A stretch of DNA of 21,911 bases from Bacillota bacterium. Its GTDB lineage: Bacteria; Bacillota; Clostridia; DSM-8532. Location of the stretch: the NCBI GenBank assembly GCA_023411795.1, contig JAEYOK010000009.1:1-21911 (forward strand). The letters are read 5' to 3'. Shown here one piece after another: positions 1 through 7,738 of the stretch (within the stretch, counting starts at the first letter, position 1; every line of letters starts with the position of its first letter). Made by a program: the position numbers and the translations under genes. The notes beneath the pieces are model-generated. The model had not been told where the DNA came from, did no database searches, and saw only the letters and a program-made list of their open reading frames with translations.

Positions 1-48
1 CGGTTCATCTGTGCACTTCTTCAGTGGCAAAAGTGCACAGATGAACCG
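1..48. repeat. REP-like long perfect palindrome
   Basis: An 18-bp arm at 1-18 (CGGTTCATCTGTGCACTT) is perfectly complementary to 31-48, with a 12-nt loop. It is followed by TCCCC. It lies just past the stop of the minus-strand GerQ-like gene, so a transcript would fold it into a strong hairpin. Palindromes carrying GGGGACGGTTC-type sequence occur dispersed in Clostridia and resemble REP elements mobilised by RAYT transposases. No RAYT gene is visible here, and the element may continue beyond the window edge. Confidence 0.6.
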
Positions 49-66
49 TCCCCTTGTGTTTTCGTC

Positions 67-594
67 TTAATAATAAAACTTCATAAATTTTATTGAATAG
101 AAGTCGCACAGAAGTATATCATCGCTTTCTATCTCGTTTATGAGTATGTAATTTGCCCCTACTCCAAGAAGAGTACCTGATTTGTCAACAAGAGTGTTTG
201 TTCCTATCAGAAATTCAACTGTAACTCTCCGTCCAATTTGTGTACGCATAAAGCCATTCATGAACATTAGGCTTTCTGTTGTTACCGGCATGGGCTGGGT
301 CCAGGGTGTAATAGGTGCCAAATCCTGTGATGGAGTGGTTTGCATACCTGGGACCTGTTGTGTTACCCTCTGCTGCATAACCGGAGCGGTTCCTAAAGCC
401 GGACCTCTGGGTATACCGGTAGGTAGTTGACTCAAAAGATCCTGGCTTGGCGAGAATAAAGGTTGTGTCATCATTTGTCCCCCACTTTGAGTGGGTAATC
501 CTCCTTGGCCGGTTTGCATGCCCGGGCCACATCCGGGACATGGTTGAAAGTTATAGGGCTGCATACCCGATTGCTGACTCGTGAAACTATTCAT
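67..594 (-). CDS. gerQ: GerQ-like spore coat protein
   Basis: The product is 175 aa. Residues 1-100 are low-complexity and rich in Gln, Pro, Gly and Met, with a CPGCG motif, as in coat proteins. The last 70 residues form a compact domain beginning TESLMFMNGFMRTQIGRRV and ending with aromatic residues (FMKFYY). This resembles the GerQ/YwdL C-terminal domain. In Bacillus, GerQ is a coat protein that is cross-linked and needed to localise the cortex hydrolase CwlJ. Here the gene lies directly downstream of a CwlJ-type gene on the same strand (35-bp gap), which supports the assignment. The start at 594 follows an AGAGG-type site. The similarity is moderate, so this is GerQ-like, and the name rests partly on context. 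Confidence 0.68.
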   Translation of the reverse strand: MNSFTSQQSGMQPYNFQPCPGCGPGMQTGQGGLPTQSGGQMMTQPLFSPSQDLLSQLPTGIPRGPALGTAPVMQQRVTQQVPGMQTTPSQDLAPITPWTQPMPVTTESLMFMNGFMRTQIGRRVTVEFLIGTNTLVDKSGTLLGVGANYILINEIESDDILLCDFYSIKFMKFYY

Positions 595-629
595 ATCCGT
601 GAACCTCTTTTCATTTTATTTTCTTAATT

Positions 630-1073
630 TTAGGTTTGGGCATATAGTTGGGTGGGTGTGTAAAAACAGTGCTGAACAATTCGGTTATAGTATACTCCTG
701 ATTGGTTTATAGGAAAATAATCAGCACATTCAGGGTTGAAGGGGTTATAATACCACAGGCAGTTATCAACGGCCAGGGATTTGTTTCCGGATAATGCCCA
801 ATCAGCAATATCGTAGTGGACTTGTTCGGGAGTCATATTATAAATGTTTTGAGCATTATACTCGCCTGCTACTATTTCCTTAACACAGGTAAACTGGTCA
901 GGCTGCATTATGACACATCTTAAGTCACCCTGGCATACTCTTTGATATTCCCCATATGGCACATTAACTCTGTTCATAACGACTGTGGCAACAGCTTTCA
1001 TACCGTTGTCACCTTCTCCTCCGGCCTCGCATCTGATGATTCTGGCAAATATTTCTCTTGCAGATAAGGGCAT
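630..1073 (-). CDS. cwlJ: CwlJ/SleB-type spore cortex hydrolase
   Basis: The product is 147 aa with no signal peptide, matching the short CwlJ form rather than the secreted SleB form. It is essentially one Hydrolase_2 domain: LSAREIFARIIRCEAGGEG near the N terminus with the conserved Glu, then GMKAVATVVMNRV, then the C-terminal ALSGNKSLAVDNCLWYYNP region. CwlJ-type enzymes degrade muramic-lactam cortex peptidoglycan during germination. The start codon at 1073 lies 7 nt after AAAGGTGA. The next gene in the transcript is the GerQ-like gene and the previous one is an M23 peptidase, so the three minus-strand genes (2214 to 67) look like one spore germination and cortex operon. Confidence 0.88.
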   Translation of the reverse strand: MPLSAREIFARIIRCEAGGEGDNGMKAVATVVMNRVNVPYGEYQRVCQGDLRCVIMQPDQFTCVKEIVAGEYNAQNIYNMTPEQVHYDIADWALSGNKSLAVDNCLWYYNPFNPECADYFPINQSGVYYNRIVQHCFYTPTQLYAQT

Positions 1074-1143
1074 TAGAAGTCACCTTTTTCTATCGGGGCT
1101 TGTTTGACTCTAATAGTATTATATTAAGGAGTTGGACCAGTTG

Positions 1144-2214
1144 TTACCGATTTGAGGTGCTTTCCGGACTCTGGGGTAGAGCCGGATCCTTTATATCATA
1201 TACTCGGAAATAATCATTAAGCTCAGTGTCCTTTAAAACTGAGGAACGGTTTTTTTGGAGAAGATTTACTATTTGATATACATCAATCCAAATCTCATTA
1301 TTGCCTTCTTTTTGACTTTCATCAAAGATAAGCTGCATCCCAAAATGCAGATGAGGAGTTTTTATATTGTTTACATTTTTTTTGGTGCTGTAACCGGTCA
1401 TACCCAGATAACCTATAACATCCCCGGCTTTTACTATCTGGCCCTCAGACAGAGTATTATTATATGGCTGATTTTTGCGCATATGAGCGTAATAATAGTA
1501 ACGCAGGCCATCAAAGCTTCGTATACCGATACGCCACCCTCCGTACTGATTCCAACCCATAGCTTCTACGATTCCTGATTCCACCGCAATAATCGGAGTT
1601 CCGATATTACCCATAAGATCGTTTCCAAGGTGCTTTCTTGTAAAACCATAGGAGCGGCTGTTTCCGAAATCATCATAGTGAGAAAACCCATATCCTTTTG
1701 CTATCGGAGAAAATGCTTTCAGTCCATATTTTTTTACATATATTTTGCTACCAGGGTTATTATTGTCATCCACTTCTATTTCAAATTCGCCCACAAAGCC
1801 TCCCAAAGCAGCAGAGTAGGCTTCGTAATAGTATTGGTAATATTTCATGTCTTTGGTGAGCTCGTTTATATGGGAACCATTTTTTAAGCTGTTCACAAGA
1901 TTGTCAAGGGTTGAATTCTTATGGCTTTTAAAGTTTCCGCCACATTTAGCGGCACAGTAGGCTAAAAGCTCTATCCAGTTAAGTTTTGTTTCAGTCCCAT
2001 AGGATTTGATATCTAAGGCCAGGGTCTTTTCCATCAGAGAGTAGGGGACATTGAAATCCACCCACTTAATATATTTTTTGTCTTCATCAGTTCTAACGGT
2101 ATATAGAGAAAGCGGTCCTTTGGGAATCATGGTATAGCAAAGGATTGCTAATGAAAAGCAAAATATAGTTATAACAGCGATAAAAGCAGTTTTTTTTCTG
2201 AAAATGATTATCAA
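1144..2214 (-). CDS. membrane-anchored M23 family peptidase
   Basis: The product is 356 aa. An N-terminal membrane segment (about residues 9-29) is followed by an alpha-helical region and then a LytM/M23 domain at about 165-300. Zinc ligands are visible as H195 and D199 (RKHLGNDLMG) and H290 in the HLHFG motif, with H244 (YAHM) and H288 as the catalytic pair. M23 enzymes are glycyl or DD-endopeptidases acting on peptidoglycan cross-bridges. The start is TTG at 2214, preceded by GAGGTGATC at good spacing. It is the first gene of the minus-strand set with cwlJ and gerQ, and its overall layout resembles sporulation M23 proteins. A spore-specific role is inferred from the neighbours. Confidence 0.85.
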   Translation of the reverse strand: MIIIFRKKTAFIAVITIFCFSLAILCYTMIPKGPLSLYTVRTDEDKKYIKWVDFNVPYSLMEKTLALDIKSYGTETKLNWIELLAYCAAKCGGNFKSHKNSTLDNLVNSLKNGSHINELTKDMKYYQYYYEAYSAALGGFVGEFEIEVDDNNNPGSKIYVKKYGLKAFSPIAKGYGFSHYDDFGNSRSYGFTRKHLGNDLMGNIGTPIIAVESGIVEAMGWNQYGGWRIGIRSFDGLRYYYYAHMRKNQPYNNTLSEGQIVKAGDVIGYLGMTGYSTKKNVNNIKTPHLHFGMQLIFDESQKEGNNEIWIDVYQIVNLLQKNRSSVLKDTELNDYFRVYDIKDPALPQSPESTSNR

Positions 2215-2342
2215 GAGATCACCTCATGCACAAGCACCACTAAAAGAATATGGCATTAGATTATAAATATTCACATGATTTAGATTTGATTGCGACCTGC
2301 ATATTATGTAAAAGGTGATTGCTTAGGAGGGGCAGGATTAAG

Positions 2343-2945
2343 ATGGAATACATATACGACTCTGCGAAAGGTGTGGAGTATGCACGTTACTATGCAAATT
2401 ATTATAGTGTAAGAGAGGATAAAAGATTATTCTATTATGACAACAACGACTGCACTAATTTCTGTAGCCAATGTGTTTGGGCTGCCTATGGGGGATGGTT
2501 ACCAGGAGATGATGAGCCGGTCATAAAGGAAAACAAAGAAAGAATAAAAAGAAATATAAGGATGATACCCTCTATCTGGTACGGGTCGGGTTCTTTTGGC
2601 GGATCTGGTAAGTGGTGCAGAGTGGTAGAATTCTATGATTATCTGGTTTCTAAAAAAAACAACGGCCCTCTGGCCACCAAAATATATGAAGGGGAATGGC
2701 AAACCCTTAATCCCTCAATTGTTAATGAGGGGGATGTAATACAGATGGTGATTAAATCATATGCATCCTATAGATATGGACATTGCCTCTATGTCACACA
2801 AAGAGGCAATTCACTAGATCAGATTAAAATTTGTTGTCACACTTATGATAGACGGGACGCCCCCTTAAGTGGATTTTCCAACTTTTCGGAAGAGTACACT
2901 AAGCTTCGGGTTATAAGGTTCCAAAGCGCAGATTTCATCAAATAG
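2343..2945 (+). CDS. Amidase_6-type (putative amidase domain) protein
   Basis: The product is 200 aa starting at ATG 2343, after AGGAGGGG at 2325-2332; the TTG at 2319 precedes the ribosome binding site and is unlikely. The core motif NDCTNFCSQCVWAAYGGW (Cys at about 37 and 41) and the later YGHCLYVTQ segment are characteristic of the putative amidase domain (PF12671), a papain/CHAP-like Cys-His fold. No signal peptide is seen. Clostridial and Bacillus members often occur near spore-coat or cell wall genes. The gene diverges from the M23 peptidase and its last 8 bases overlap the tail of the converging phospholipase C-like gene. The substrate is unknown; peptidoglycan is the likely target. 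Confidence 0.78.
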   Translation: MEYIYDSAKGVEYARYYANYYSVREDKRLFYYDNNDCTNFCSQCVWAAYGGWLPGDDEPVIKENKERIKRNIRMIPSIWYGSGSFGGSGKWCRVVEFYDYLVSKKNNGPLATKIYEGEWQTLNPSIVNEGDVIQMVIKSYASYRYGHCLYVTQRGNSLDQIKICCHTYDRRDAPLSGFSNFSEEYTKLRVIRFQSADFIK

Positions 2946-3540
2946 TCTGTGCAGAAACAAGGCGCTCATATTGTCTTTCGAGCTTATTGTCAGTTAATGA
3001 TTGAACCAATATGCTCTGGCTAATCGTTGCGCCTGTAAAAAGAGCATAGCGGATATCATTGACATCAGAAGCTTTTTGGGCTGAATAGCTGTTATTATGC
3101 GTAACAATAAAATCTTTCATGTTCCTGAGACCCAAATTTGTTTCCTGTTCGTTCATAAGCTTTCGATATGCGCGAAGACCCTTTCTATATCTGGCTATCA
3201 TCATTAGCTCATAATAACCGTGATGAGCCTTAGAGCCTTTATAACCCTCGTTATGAGGCTGGCAGAAAAAATCCGATAAATAATGGTTCATAGCACCTAA
3301 TCTTTTAGCAAACTGGTATGAATAAAGGGAGTGGTTATTATTGCTTATAAGCCTATCTTTTGAAGAAACAACGTAAGGGAGGGCATCCTTCATGTAGTGT
3401 GGACACTGCCCATATTTTTTACTGATGTCGGGAAGTATATTTCCATATAAAAAACCACGAAGGTTCAAAGATACCCCAAGGGTTTTCTTAACTCGTCTTC
3501 TAACGGTAACAGCAAACATAAGATGTACTATTATATTCAT
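2938..3540 (-). CDS. zinc-dependent phospholipase C family protein
   Basis: The product is 200 aa. The pattern of metal ligands fits the Zn_dep_PLPC family (PF00882): H6, LPDIS with D38, H48, then GAMNHYLSDFFCQPHNEGY with H86, D90 and H96, and further His at 106-107. Members include clostridial alpha-toxin and many small uncharacterised proteins. This one is short and lacks a secretion signal and the C2-like lipid-binding domain of toxins, so a toxin role is not supported. ATG at 3540 follows AGGAGG at good spacing. The stop overlaps the converging amidase gene by 8 bp. Confidence 0.75.
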   Translation of the reverse strand: MNIIVHLMFAVTVRRRVKKTLGVSLNLRGFLYGNILPDISKKYGQCPHYMKDALPYVVSSKDRLISNNNHSLYSYQFAKRLGAMNHYLSDFFCQPHNEGYKGSKAHHGYYELMMIARYRKGLRAYRKLMNEQETNLGLRNMKDFIVTHNNSYSAQKASDVNDIRYALFTGATISQSILVQSLTDNKLERQYERLVSAQTI

Positions 3541-3702
3541 TAAAGTCCTCCTATGATGGACCTAAGATGTTAATAACGCTACAGTTCCTATCGTACAACA
3601 GGTAGGCATAGCATGCACTAGTAAATTATACCGATTGCTTGATTGCTTGAACATGTTTTTTTATCGGCTTTTTATGTATAATTAAAGGAGAGGTGTATTA
3701 AT

Positions 3703-4146
3703 TTGCAGATTTTAGTTGATGCTGATGCTTGCCCGGTTAAGGATATTATCATAAGGGTTGCAAAAGAAAAGAATATTAATGTCATTATGGTAATGGATAC
3801 AAGTCACACTTGGCGGTTTGAGGGAGTGACGATTGTCACAGTGGATAAATCCAGGGATGGAGTTGATATTGCCCTAATTAACATGACTGCAAAAAATGAT
3901 GTTGTGGTAACACAGGACTATGGAGTAGCAGCTCTTGCCTTGGGGAAAGGCGCAAAAGCCCTTAACCAGAATGGTTTGATTTTTACTTCAAAAAATATGG
4001 ACAGACTATTGTTTGAAAGACATTTAGGACAGAAGGTAAGAAGAGCAGGCGAAAGAACTAAGAATTCTAGAAAACGAACATCTGCCGATGATACGAATTT
4101 TGAGCGCGCATTGAGATTGATACTTGATGATAACGGTGATATATAG
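3703..4146 (+). CDS. YaiI/YqxD family protein (DUF188)
   Basis: The product is 147 aa and belongs to the UPF0178 family: it opens with the hallmark QILVDADACPVKDIIIRVA. VTQDYGVAALAL follows, and a basic, Arg/Lys-rich C-terminal region precedes FERALRLIL. The fold is PIN-like and the acidic residues DADAC, DKSRDGVD and TQDYG would form a metal site. Biochemical function is not established. The start is TTG at 3703, downstream of AAAGGAGAGGTG. A TATAAT at 3677-3682 is a plausible -10 with no clear -35. Upstream there is a tandem 8-bp repeat (GATTGCTT twice, 3633-3648). Confidence 0.88.
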   Translation: MQILVDADACPVKDIIIRVAKEKNINVIMVMDTSHTWRFEGVTIVTVDKSRDGVDIALINMTAKNDVVVTQDYGVAALALGKGAKALNQNGLIFTSKNMDRLLFERHLGQKVRRAGERTKNSRKRTSADDTNFERALRLILDDNGDI

Positions 4147-4250
4147 TTCTAAAAGCAGAAAATGAGGTATAAATATCAATAGGATAGAAGAAGATTTATT
4201 TAACTATAAATTTCTATTAGTCTGTTTATGGAAGGATGGTGGATGAGTTA

Positions 4251-4736
4251 ATGGTTGTACATCCATTTGAACCGGTTTACCATTCACATTCCCGGATTCT
4301 AATATTAGGAACTTTCCCATCAGTTAAGTCTAGGGAAGAAAACTTCTATTATGGGAATCCTCAAAATCGATTCTGGAAAGTTATTTCCTGCCTAACAGGG
4401 CATGATATGCCGGAAACTATCGAAGGCAAAAAGGAGCTTCTGGCTCTTGAGGGAATTGCTCTTTGGGATGTTTTGAAAAGCTGCGATATTGATTATTCCA
4501 AGGATAGTTCGATAACGAATCCCATTGCAAACGAACTCTCAATTATTCTTTCTAACTGTCACATAGAAGCTATTTTTACCAATGGAAAGAAGGCCGGAGA
4601 GCTATACAGAAAGCTATGTTATCCCGAAACACAGATAAAGAATCATAGCTTGCCATCCACTAGTCCTGCCAACGGTAATTATAGTCTTGAACGGCTTATG
4701 TGGGAGTGGAGTGAGATCCTGAAGTATCTGAAATAA
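4251..4736 (+). CDS. DNA-deoxyinosine (hypoxanthine) glycosylase, UDG family
   Basis: The product is about 161 aa. The family 6 uracil-DNA glycosylase signature is visible: LILGTFPS, followed by NFYYGNPQNRFWKVI, and the late LPSTSPANGNYS loop. Family 6 enzymes excise hypoxanthine (deaminated adenine) and lack strong uracil activity. The ORF can also start at ATG 4236, but that codon abuts the purine-rich GAAGG. ATG 4251 has GGTGG at a normal distance and gives the usual opening VHPFEPVY. The gene sits alone between yqxD and yhhN-type genes and is followed by a hairpin. Confidence 0.82.
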   Translation: MVVHPFEPVYHSHSRILILGTFPSVKSREENFYYGNPQNRFWKVISCLTGHDMPETIEGKKELLALEGIALWDVLKSCDIDYSKDSSITNPIANELSIILSNCHIEAIFTNGKKAGELYRKLCYPETQIKNHSLPSTSPANGNYSLERLMWEWSEILKYLK

Positions 4737-4742
4737 GATTCC

Positions 4743-4769
4743 TATAGTATTTATTTGAGAAATACTATA
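4743..4769 (+). terminator. hairpin after the glycosylase gene
   Basis: TATAGTATTT at 4743-4752 pairs perfectly with 4760-4769 (10 bp, 7-nt loop). There is no clear U-run after it, so it may be a weak terminator or a transcript-stabilising hairpin. Confidence 0.4.
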
Positions 4770-4802
4770 AGCTAAAAGTATCATGGATTATTGGAGTTGA
4801 GT

Positions 4803-5498
4803 ATGATGAATAGTATCGCCCCAATAATGGGTATATTGGCAGTTTTCGCTCTGGCTATTTTATTATTTCGCTTGTTATCAGGCCAAAGGTATGCAAATCA
4901 TAAAGAGCGCCTAGTTCTTAAAAGCCTTTGTAGCTTTATTTTCTGGCTTTTTAGCTGGATTATGCTATGGTATACGAATACGGATATTGTTCCATTCACC
5001 GTATTTATGTTAGTTGGGTTTACACTGTCAGTCCTGGGCGATGTATTTCTTGTATACGATAGTGATAAATCTTTTATCCTTGGCCTTTTTTCCTTCCTTT
5101 TGGCTCATGTAGCGTATAGTATCAGCTTTGTTATGAGGTACGGCCTCAACACGGTTGGGATAATTGCATTTGTGATAATTGGCCTCATTGGTTTTGCAGT
5201 AATCAATTTCTCAGGCTTATTTGTACTTGGAAATAAGCGCTTACTCGCAAATATATATCTTTTTATAATATCCTTTATGCTCGCTAATGCAGTAGGAGGA
5301 CTGTTTTCTTTTGAAGCAGGATTATTTTCTGCGCTCTTAACTGCCCTAGGAGCGTTGTTGTTTTTTATCTCTGACTTAATACTTGCTTATGGGAAGTTTA
5401 GGACTAAACAGGGTATGGGGCTGGAAAAACCCGTACTTTTAACCTATTACAGCGCTCAGATCATTCTTGCATTAGGTATGATGACATTCCTCATATAG
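4803..5498 (+). CDS. YhhN family integral membrane protein (lysoplasmalogenase-like)
   Basis: The product is about 231 aa with roughly eight hydrophobic segments. Family landmarks are LGDVFLVY in the third or fourth segment, GLFSFLLAHVAY next to it, ALLFFISDLILAYG, and TYYSAQ in the last part. The conserved aspartates of LGD and SDLI match the active-site residues of the YhhN/TMEM86 family. TMEM86B hydrolyses the vinyl ether of lysoplasmalogen. This is plausible in anaerobic Clostridia, which make plasmalogens, but the bacterial role here is inferred. ATG 4803 is preferred over the TTG at 4791 because TTGGAG then serves as the ribosome binding site. The gene converges with the Memo/AMMECR1 gene with only 11 bp between stops. 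Confidence 0.82.
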   Translation: MMNSIAPIMGILAVFALAILLFRLLSGQRYANHKERLVLKSLCSFIFWLFSWIMLWYTNTDIVPFTVFMLVGFTLSVLGDVFLVYDSDKSFILGLFSFLLAHVAYSISFVMRYGLNTVGIIAFVIIGLIGFAVINFSGLFVLGNKRLLANIYLFIISFMLANAVGGLFSFEAGLFSALLTALGALLFFISDLILAYGKFRTKQGMGLEKPVLLTYYSAQIILALGMMTFLI

Positions 5499-5509
5499 TT
5501 CCGCCTTAC

Positions 5510-6898
5510 CTACCTGTGGCGGATAACTTCAAAACGCTCTAAAGAATATTTCTCATTCTTTTTAATTCCTGCTTTAGATAGTGCTATTTCGACCTGCTGC
5601 TCTGGGGTATCGATTCCTTCAATGTCAGGTAATAAGAGTCCACGTTTGTAGCCCGATGTTACAATAACTCCATATCTTGTCACATCAAGGTCATCAATGC
5701 TTTCGATAGGCTCGGGCGCTTCAAGTATATCAACACTATAAACTAAATCTTTTAATTCAGAAGCTTTAACAGGATTAAATCTAGGGTCACGGGTGCCTGC
5801 ACTGATGGCATTTTGGATTATTTCCTCGGCTATATTACTATTTACTGGGGATATGGTACCGATACAACCTCGGAGATTACCATGCTTTTTTATGGAAACA
5901 AAAACCCCCTTTGAAAGAGTATCCATTTCCTGTGGTAAATAATCCGGGACTTCGAGGGCCTTTCCTTTTCTGACATAGTGCTCGAGACTGGCCCTGGCTA
6001 ATGAAACATAGGGATCTTCAGCCTTACGGGTTACACAGATCTCACTTCTGTGTCTGCATTCAATAAATGAAACAAGGTCACGTGAAAGATCGTAACCATT
6101 AATTGATAAACTAGCCACCAAATAACCCACACCAAAAGGACCCTCGTATGACAAAATCGATGAGTTGATTGATAATCCGTTTAGTGCTCCGGCCATTATT
6201 GCGAAGGATCTTAATCCACATTCGCCTGCTTTATAGTAAAGGTCACTATCTATTGTTAAAAGCTTTTTAAAATCCGAGCTTTTTATAGCCTCTATAAGAT
6301 ACTTATCAAAGATGGGACCTTCGGGAGCAAACCCGTATGGGCCATCTTTTGTCAGCTTGTGGGATAAGTCTCCGCTGCTTATGAAAACAACGTTTTTATT
6401 TGAGTTAAATATAGCCTTTTGAATGCAATTACCAAAGGTGTATAGCTGTTCTAACGAATGCCCCGATATGGAAATCCGCACCAGAGTAAAATCGGTATAG
6501 TATTGTGATACGAAATACAGTGGAATCAGAGCACCATGGTCTAACTCCTTATCCTGTGCGCCTTCACCTCCGGCATCAATACCGCAGTCCTTTGCTGTTT
6601 CAATTATATTGTCAATCAATCCCTTATCAGAATTGAACTCTAATGTCACTTCCGGAGCTCCAAACATTTTGAAGCTACCTTTGAGGCGAGGACTAGAAGA
6701 TATATGAATATAATCACCATAAGCCGGTCCGTGTGGAGTTGTAACAATTATAACTTCCGGAGCCAGATCCTTTATTTGTTTCCCTATTTCATGATAAGCG
6801 CCTATAGTGGACGAAATAGCTTTTTCTTCCCCTTTACCCACCTCAGGAATAATAAGGGGTGGGTGCGGGACTATATAGGCTTTTTTTATCACTTCCAT
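5510..6898 (-). CDS. AmmeMemoRadiSam A/B fusion: LigB-like Memo domain plus AMMECR1 domain
   Basis: The product is 462 aa with two domains. Residues 1-275 are a class III extradiol dioxygenase/Memo-like fold with histidines at the expected loops: H12 (VPHPPLI), H56 (TTPHGP), H121 (LDHGALIPL) and H180 (SSGDLSH). Residues 295-460 are an AMMECR1 domain with the diagnostic LRGCIGT at 342-348. In many bacteria and archaea these two domains and a radical SAM protein form the AmmeMemoRadiSam set, whose reaction is unknown. The radical SAM partner is not in this window. ATG at 6898 follows AGGAG. Neighbours suggest no pathway. Confidence 0.88.
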   Translation of the reverse strand: MEVIKKAYIVPHPPLIIPEVGKGEEKAISSTIGAYHEIGKQIKDLAPEVIIVTTPHGPAYGDYIHISSSPRLKGSFKMFGAPEVTLEFNSDKGLIDNIIETAKDCGIDAGGEGAQDKELDHGALIPLYFVSQYYTDFTLVRISISGHSLEQLYTFGNCIQKAIFNSNKNVVFISSGDLSHKLTKDGPYGFAPEGPIFDKYLIEAIKSSDFKKLLTIDSDLYYKAGECGLRSFAIMAGALNGLSINSSILSYEGPFGVGYLVASLSINGYDLSRDLVSFIECRHRSEICVTRKAEDPYVSLARASLEHYVRKGKALEVPDYLPQEMDTLSKGVFVSIKKHGNLRGCIGTISPVNSNIAEEIIQNAISAGTRDPRFNPVKASELKDLVYSVDILEAPEPIESIDDLDVTRYGVIVTSGYKRGLLLPDIEGIDTPEQQVEIALSKAGIKKNEKYSLERFEVIRHR

Positions 6899-7164
6899 TG
6901 TGCTTCTCCTAAAATTTTTTTAGCTTTGAGTATATTAATGATTTAAGGCTGGGAAAATCTAAAAACAATAAAGAGAATAACCAGCTAATCATAAGTATAC
7001 ATCATTTACATTTCTTTATTCCTTTGTACGATATCAAAAACATGGTTTATTTCATTGATTGAAAATATGGACAAAGTGGTAATAATTTTTTAACACAAAT
7101 CTTTTGTTCTATTGTATTATATATGTGTCTATTATTTTTATAAATGTATTTTGGAGGTATTAAC

Positions 7165-7554
7165 ATGAAGAAAAAACCAGACTTTTACAGATGCAGCATT
7201 TGCGGTAACATTGTTGGGAAAATAGAAGATAATGGAGTTGAACTAATATGCTGCGGAAAGGCAATGGATAAACTTGAGGCAAATGTTGTTGACGCGGCAA
7301 AAGAGAAGCATGTTCCTGTTGCTGAAGTAGACGGAGATACAATAACTGTTAAAGTTGGATCTGTCGAACATCCCATGATTGACGCCCATTATATTCAATG
7401 GATATGCGTAATGAGTGGAGATAGAGTACAAAGAGTAAGTCTTGCTCCCGGCCAGGAACCAAAAGCAATATTTGTAGTTCCCGAATCCGGTGAAGTTGAT
7501 ATCTATGAGTACTGCAATCTGCACGGTCTGTGGAAAACAACGATAAATAAATAG
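7165..7554 (+). CDS. dfx: desulfoferrodoxin (superoxide reductase)
   Basis: The product is 129 aa and full length. The N-terminal desulforedoxin domain has C10-x2-C13 and C29-C30 for the rubredoxin-like Fe centre I. The catalytic centre II ligands are H49 (EKHVPV, with K48), H69 and H75 (EHPMIDAHYI), C117 and H120 (CNLHGLW). It reduces superoxide to hydrogen peroxide in the cytoplasm of anaerobes, with electrons from rubredoxin. ATG 7165 follows GGAGG at good spacing; the upstream ATG at 7144 has no site. The 266-bp AT-rich leader has a possible -10 at 7115-7120 (TATTAT) and no clear PerR box. Two terminators follow. Confidence 0.95.
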   Translation: MKKKPDFYRCSICGNIVGKIEDNGVELICCGKAMDKLEANVVDAAKEKHVPVAEVDGDTITVKVGSVEHPMIDAHYIQWICVMSGDRVQRVSLAPGQEPKAIFVVPESGEVDIYEYCNLHGLWKTTINK

Positions 7555-7575
7555 AACTCATATAAAACAAACTTG

Positions 7576-7604
7576 AGCCCCTGAAAAATCCAGGGGCTTT
7601 TTGG
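7576..7604 (+). terminator. Rho-independent terminator of dfx
   Basis: AGCCCCTG (7576-7583) pairs perfectly with CAGGGGCT (7591-7598), followed by a T-run. This is a classic intrinsic terminator 22 bp after the dfx stop. Confidence 0.92.
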
Positions 7605-7617
7605 TATTATACTCTCT

Positions 7618-7659
7618 ACTCCCTCACCATTTCAGTCGGTTTGAGGGAGTCTTTTCTTT
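7618..7659 (+). terminator. second terminator between dfx and the recombinase
   Basis: ACTCCCTCA (7618-7626) pairs perfectly with TGAGGGAGT (7642-7650), followed by CTTTTCTTTT. With the preceding terminator it insulates the recombinase promoter from dfx transcription. It may also work on the opposite strand. Confidence 0.8.
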
Positions 7660-7671
7660 TTACACAAAAAT

Positions 7672-7700
7672 TTGACAATGGGTGAAACAAAGAATATACT
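7672..7700 (+). promoter_or_regulatory. sigma-A promoter of the recombinase gene
   Basis: TTGACA (7672-7677) and TATACT (7695-7700) are separated by exactly 17 bp. Transcription should begin near 7707, about 30 bp before the GTG start at 7739. The -35 is consensus. Confidence 0.82.
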
Positions 7701-7708
7701 AATATAAA

Positions 7709-7722
7709 AGAACATTTGTTTG
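7709..7722 (+). promoter_or_regulatory. LexA-like (SOS) box overlapping the recombinase transcription start
   Basis: AGAACATTTGTTTG matches the Gram-positive LexA/DinR pattern CGAACRNRYGTTYC in both GAAC and GTTY half-sites. It differs at the first base, one central base and the last base. It begins 8 bp after the -10, where a bound repressor would block the polymerase. A closely similar 14-mer lies at 15902. SOS control by LexA is known for IntI integrases of class 1 and Vibrio integrons; transferring that logic here is inference. Confidence 0.55.
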
Positions 7723-7738
7723 GAAATGAGGGAGTTCT

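Noticed and set aside
182..541. Open frames on both strands across the GerQ-like gene
   Set aside because: They are shadows of the low-complexity coat gene, lack ribosome sites and give Cys/Val- or Arg/Thr-rich nonsense.
1255..1887. Plus-strand frames opposite the M23 peptidase
   Set aside because: The hydrophobic, Phe/Ile-rich translations are antisense artefacts of an AT-rich gene; there are no start signals.
2938..3540. Alpha-toxin (virulence phospholipase)
   Set aside because: It has no signal peptide and no C-terminal lipid-binding domain, and the zinc-dependent PLC fold alone is widespread in harmless proteins.
6899..7164. PerR operator or riboswitch upstream of dfx
   Set aside because: I could not find the PerR dyad or any recognised riboswitch core, only AT-rich DNA and a weak -10.
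7160..7570. Minus-strand frames across dfx
   Set aside because: dfx has all nine metal ligands and a good start, so the antisense frames are by-products.
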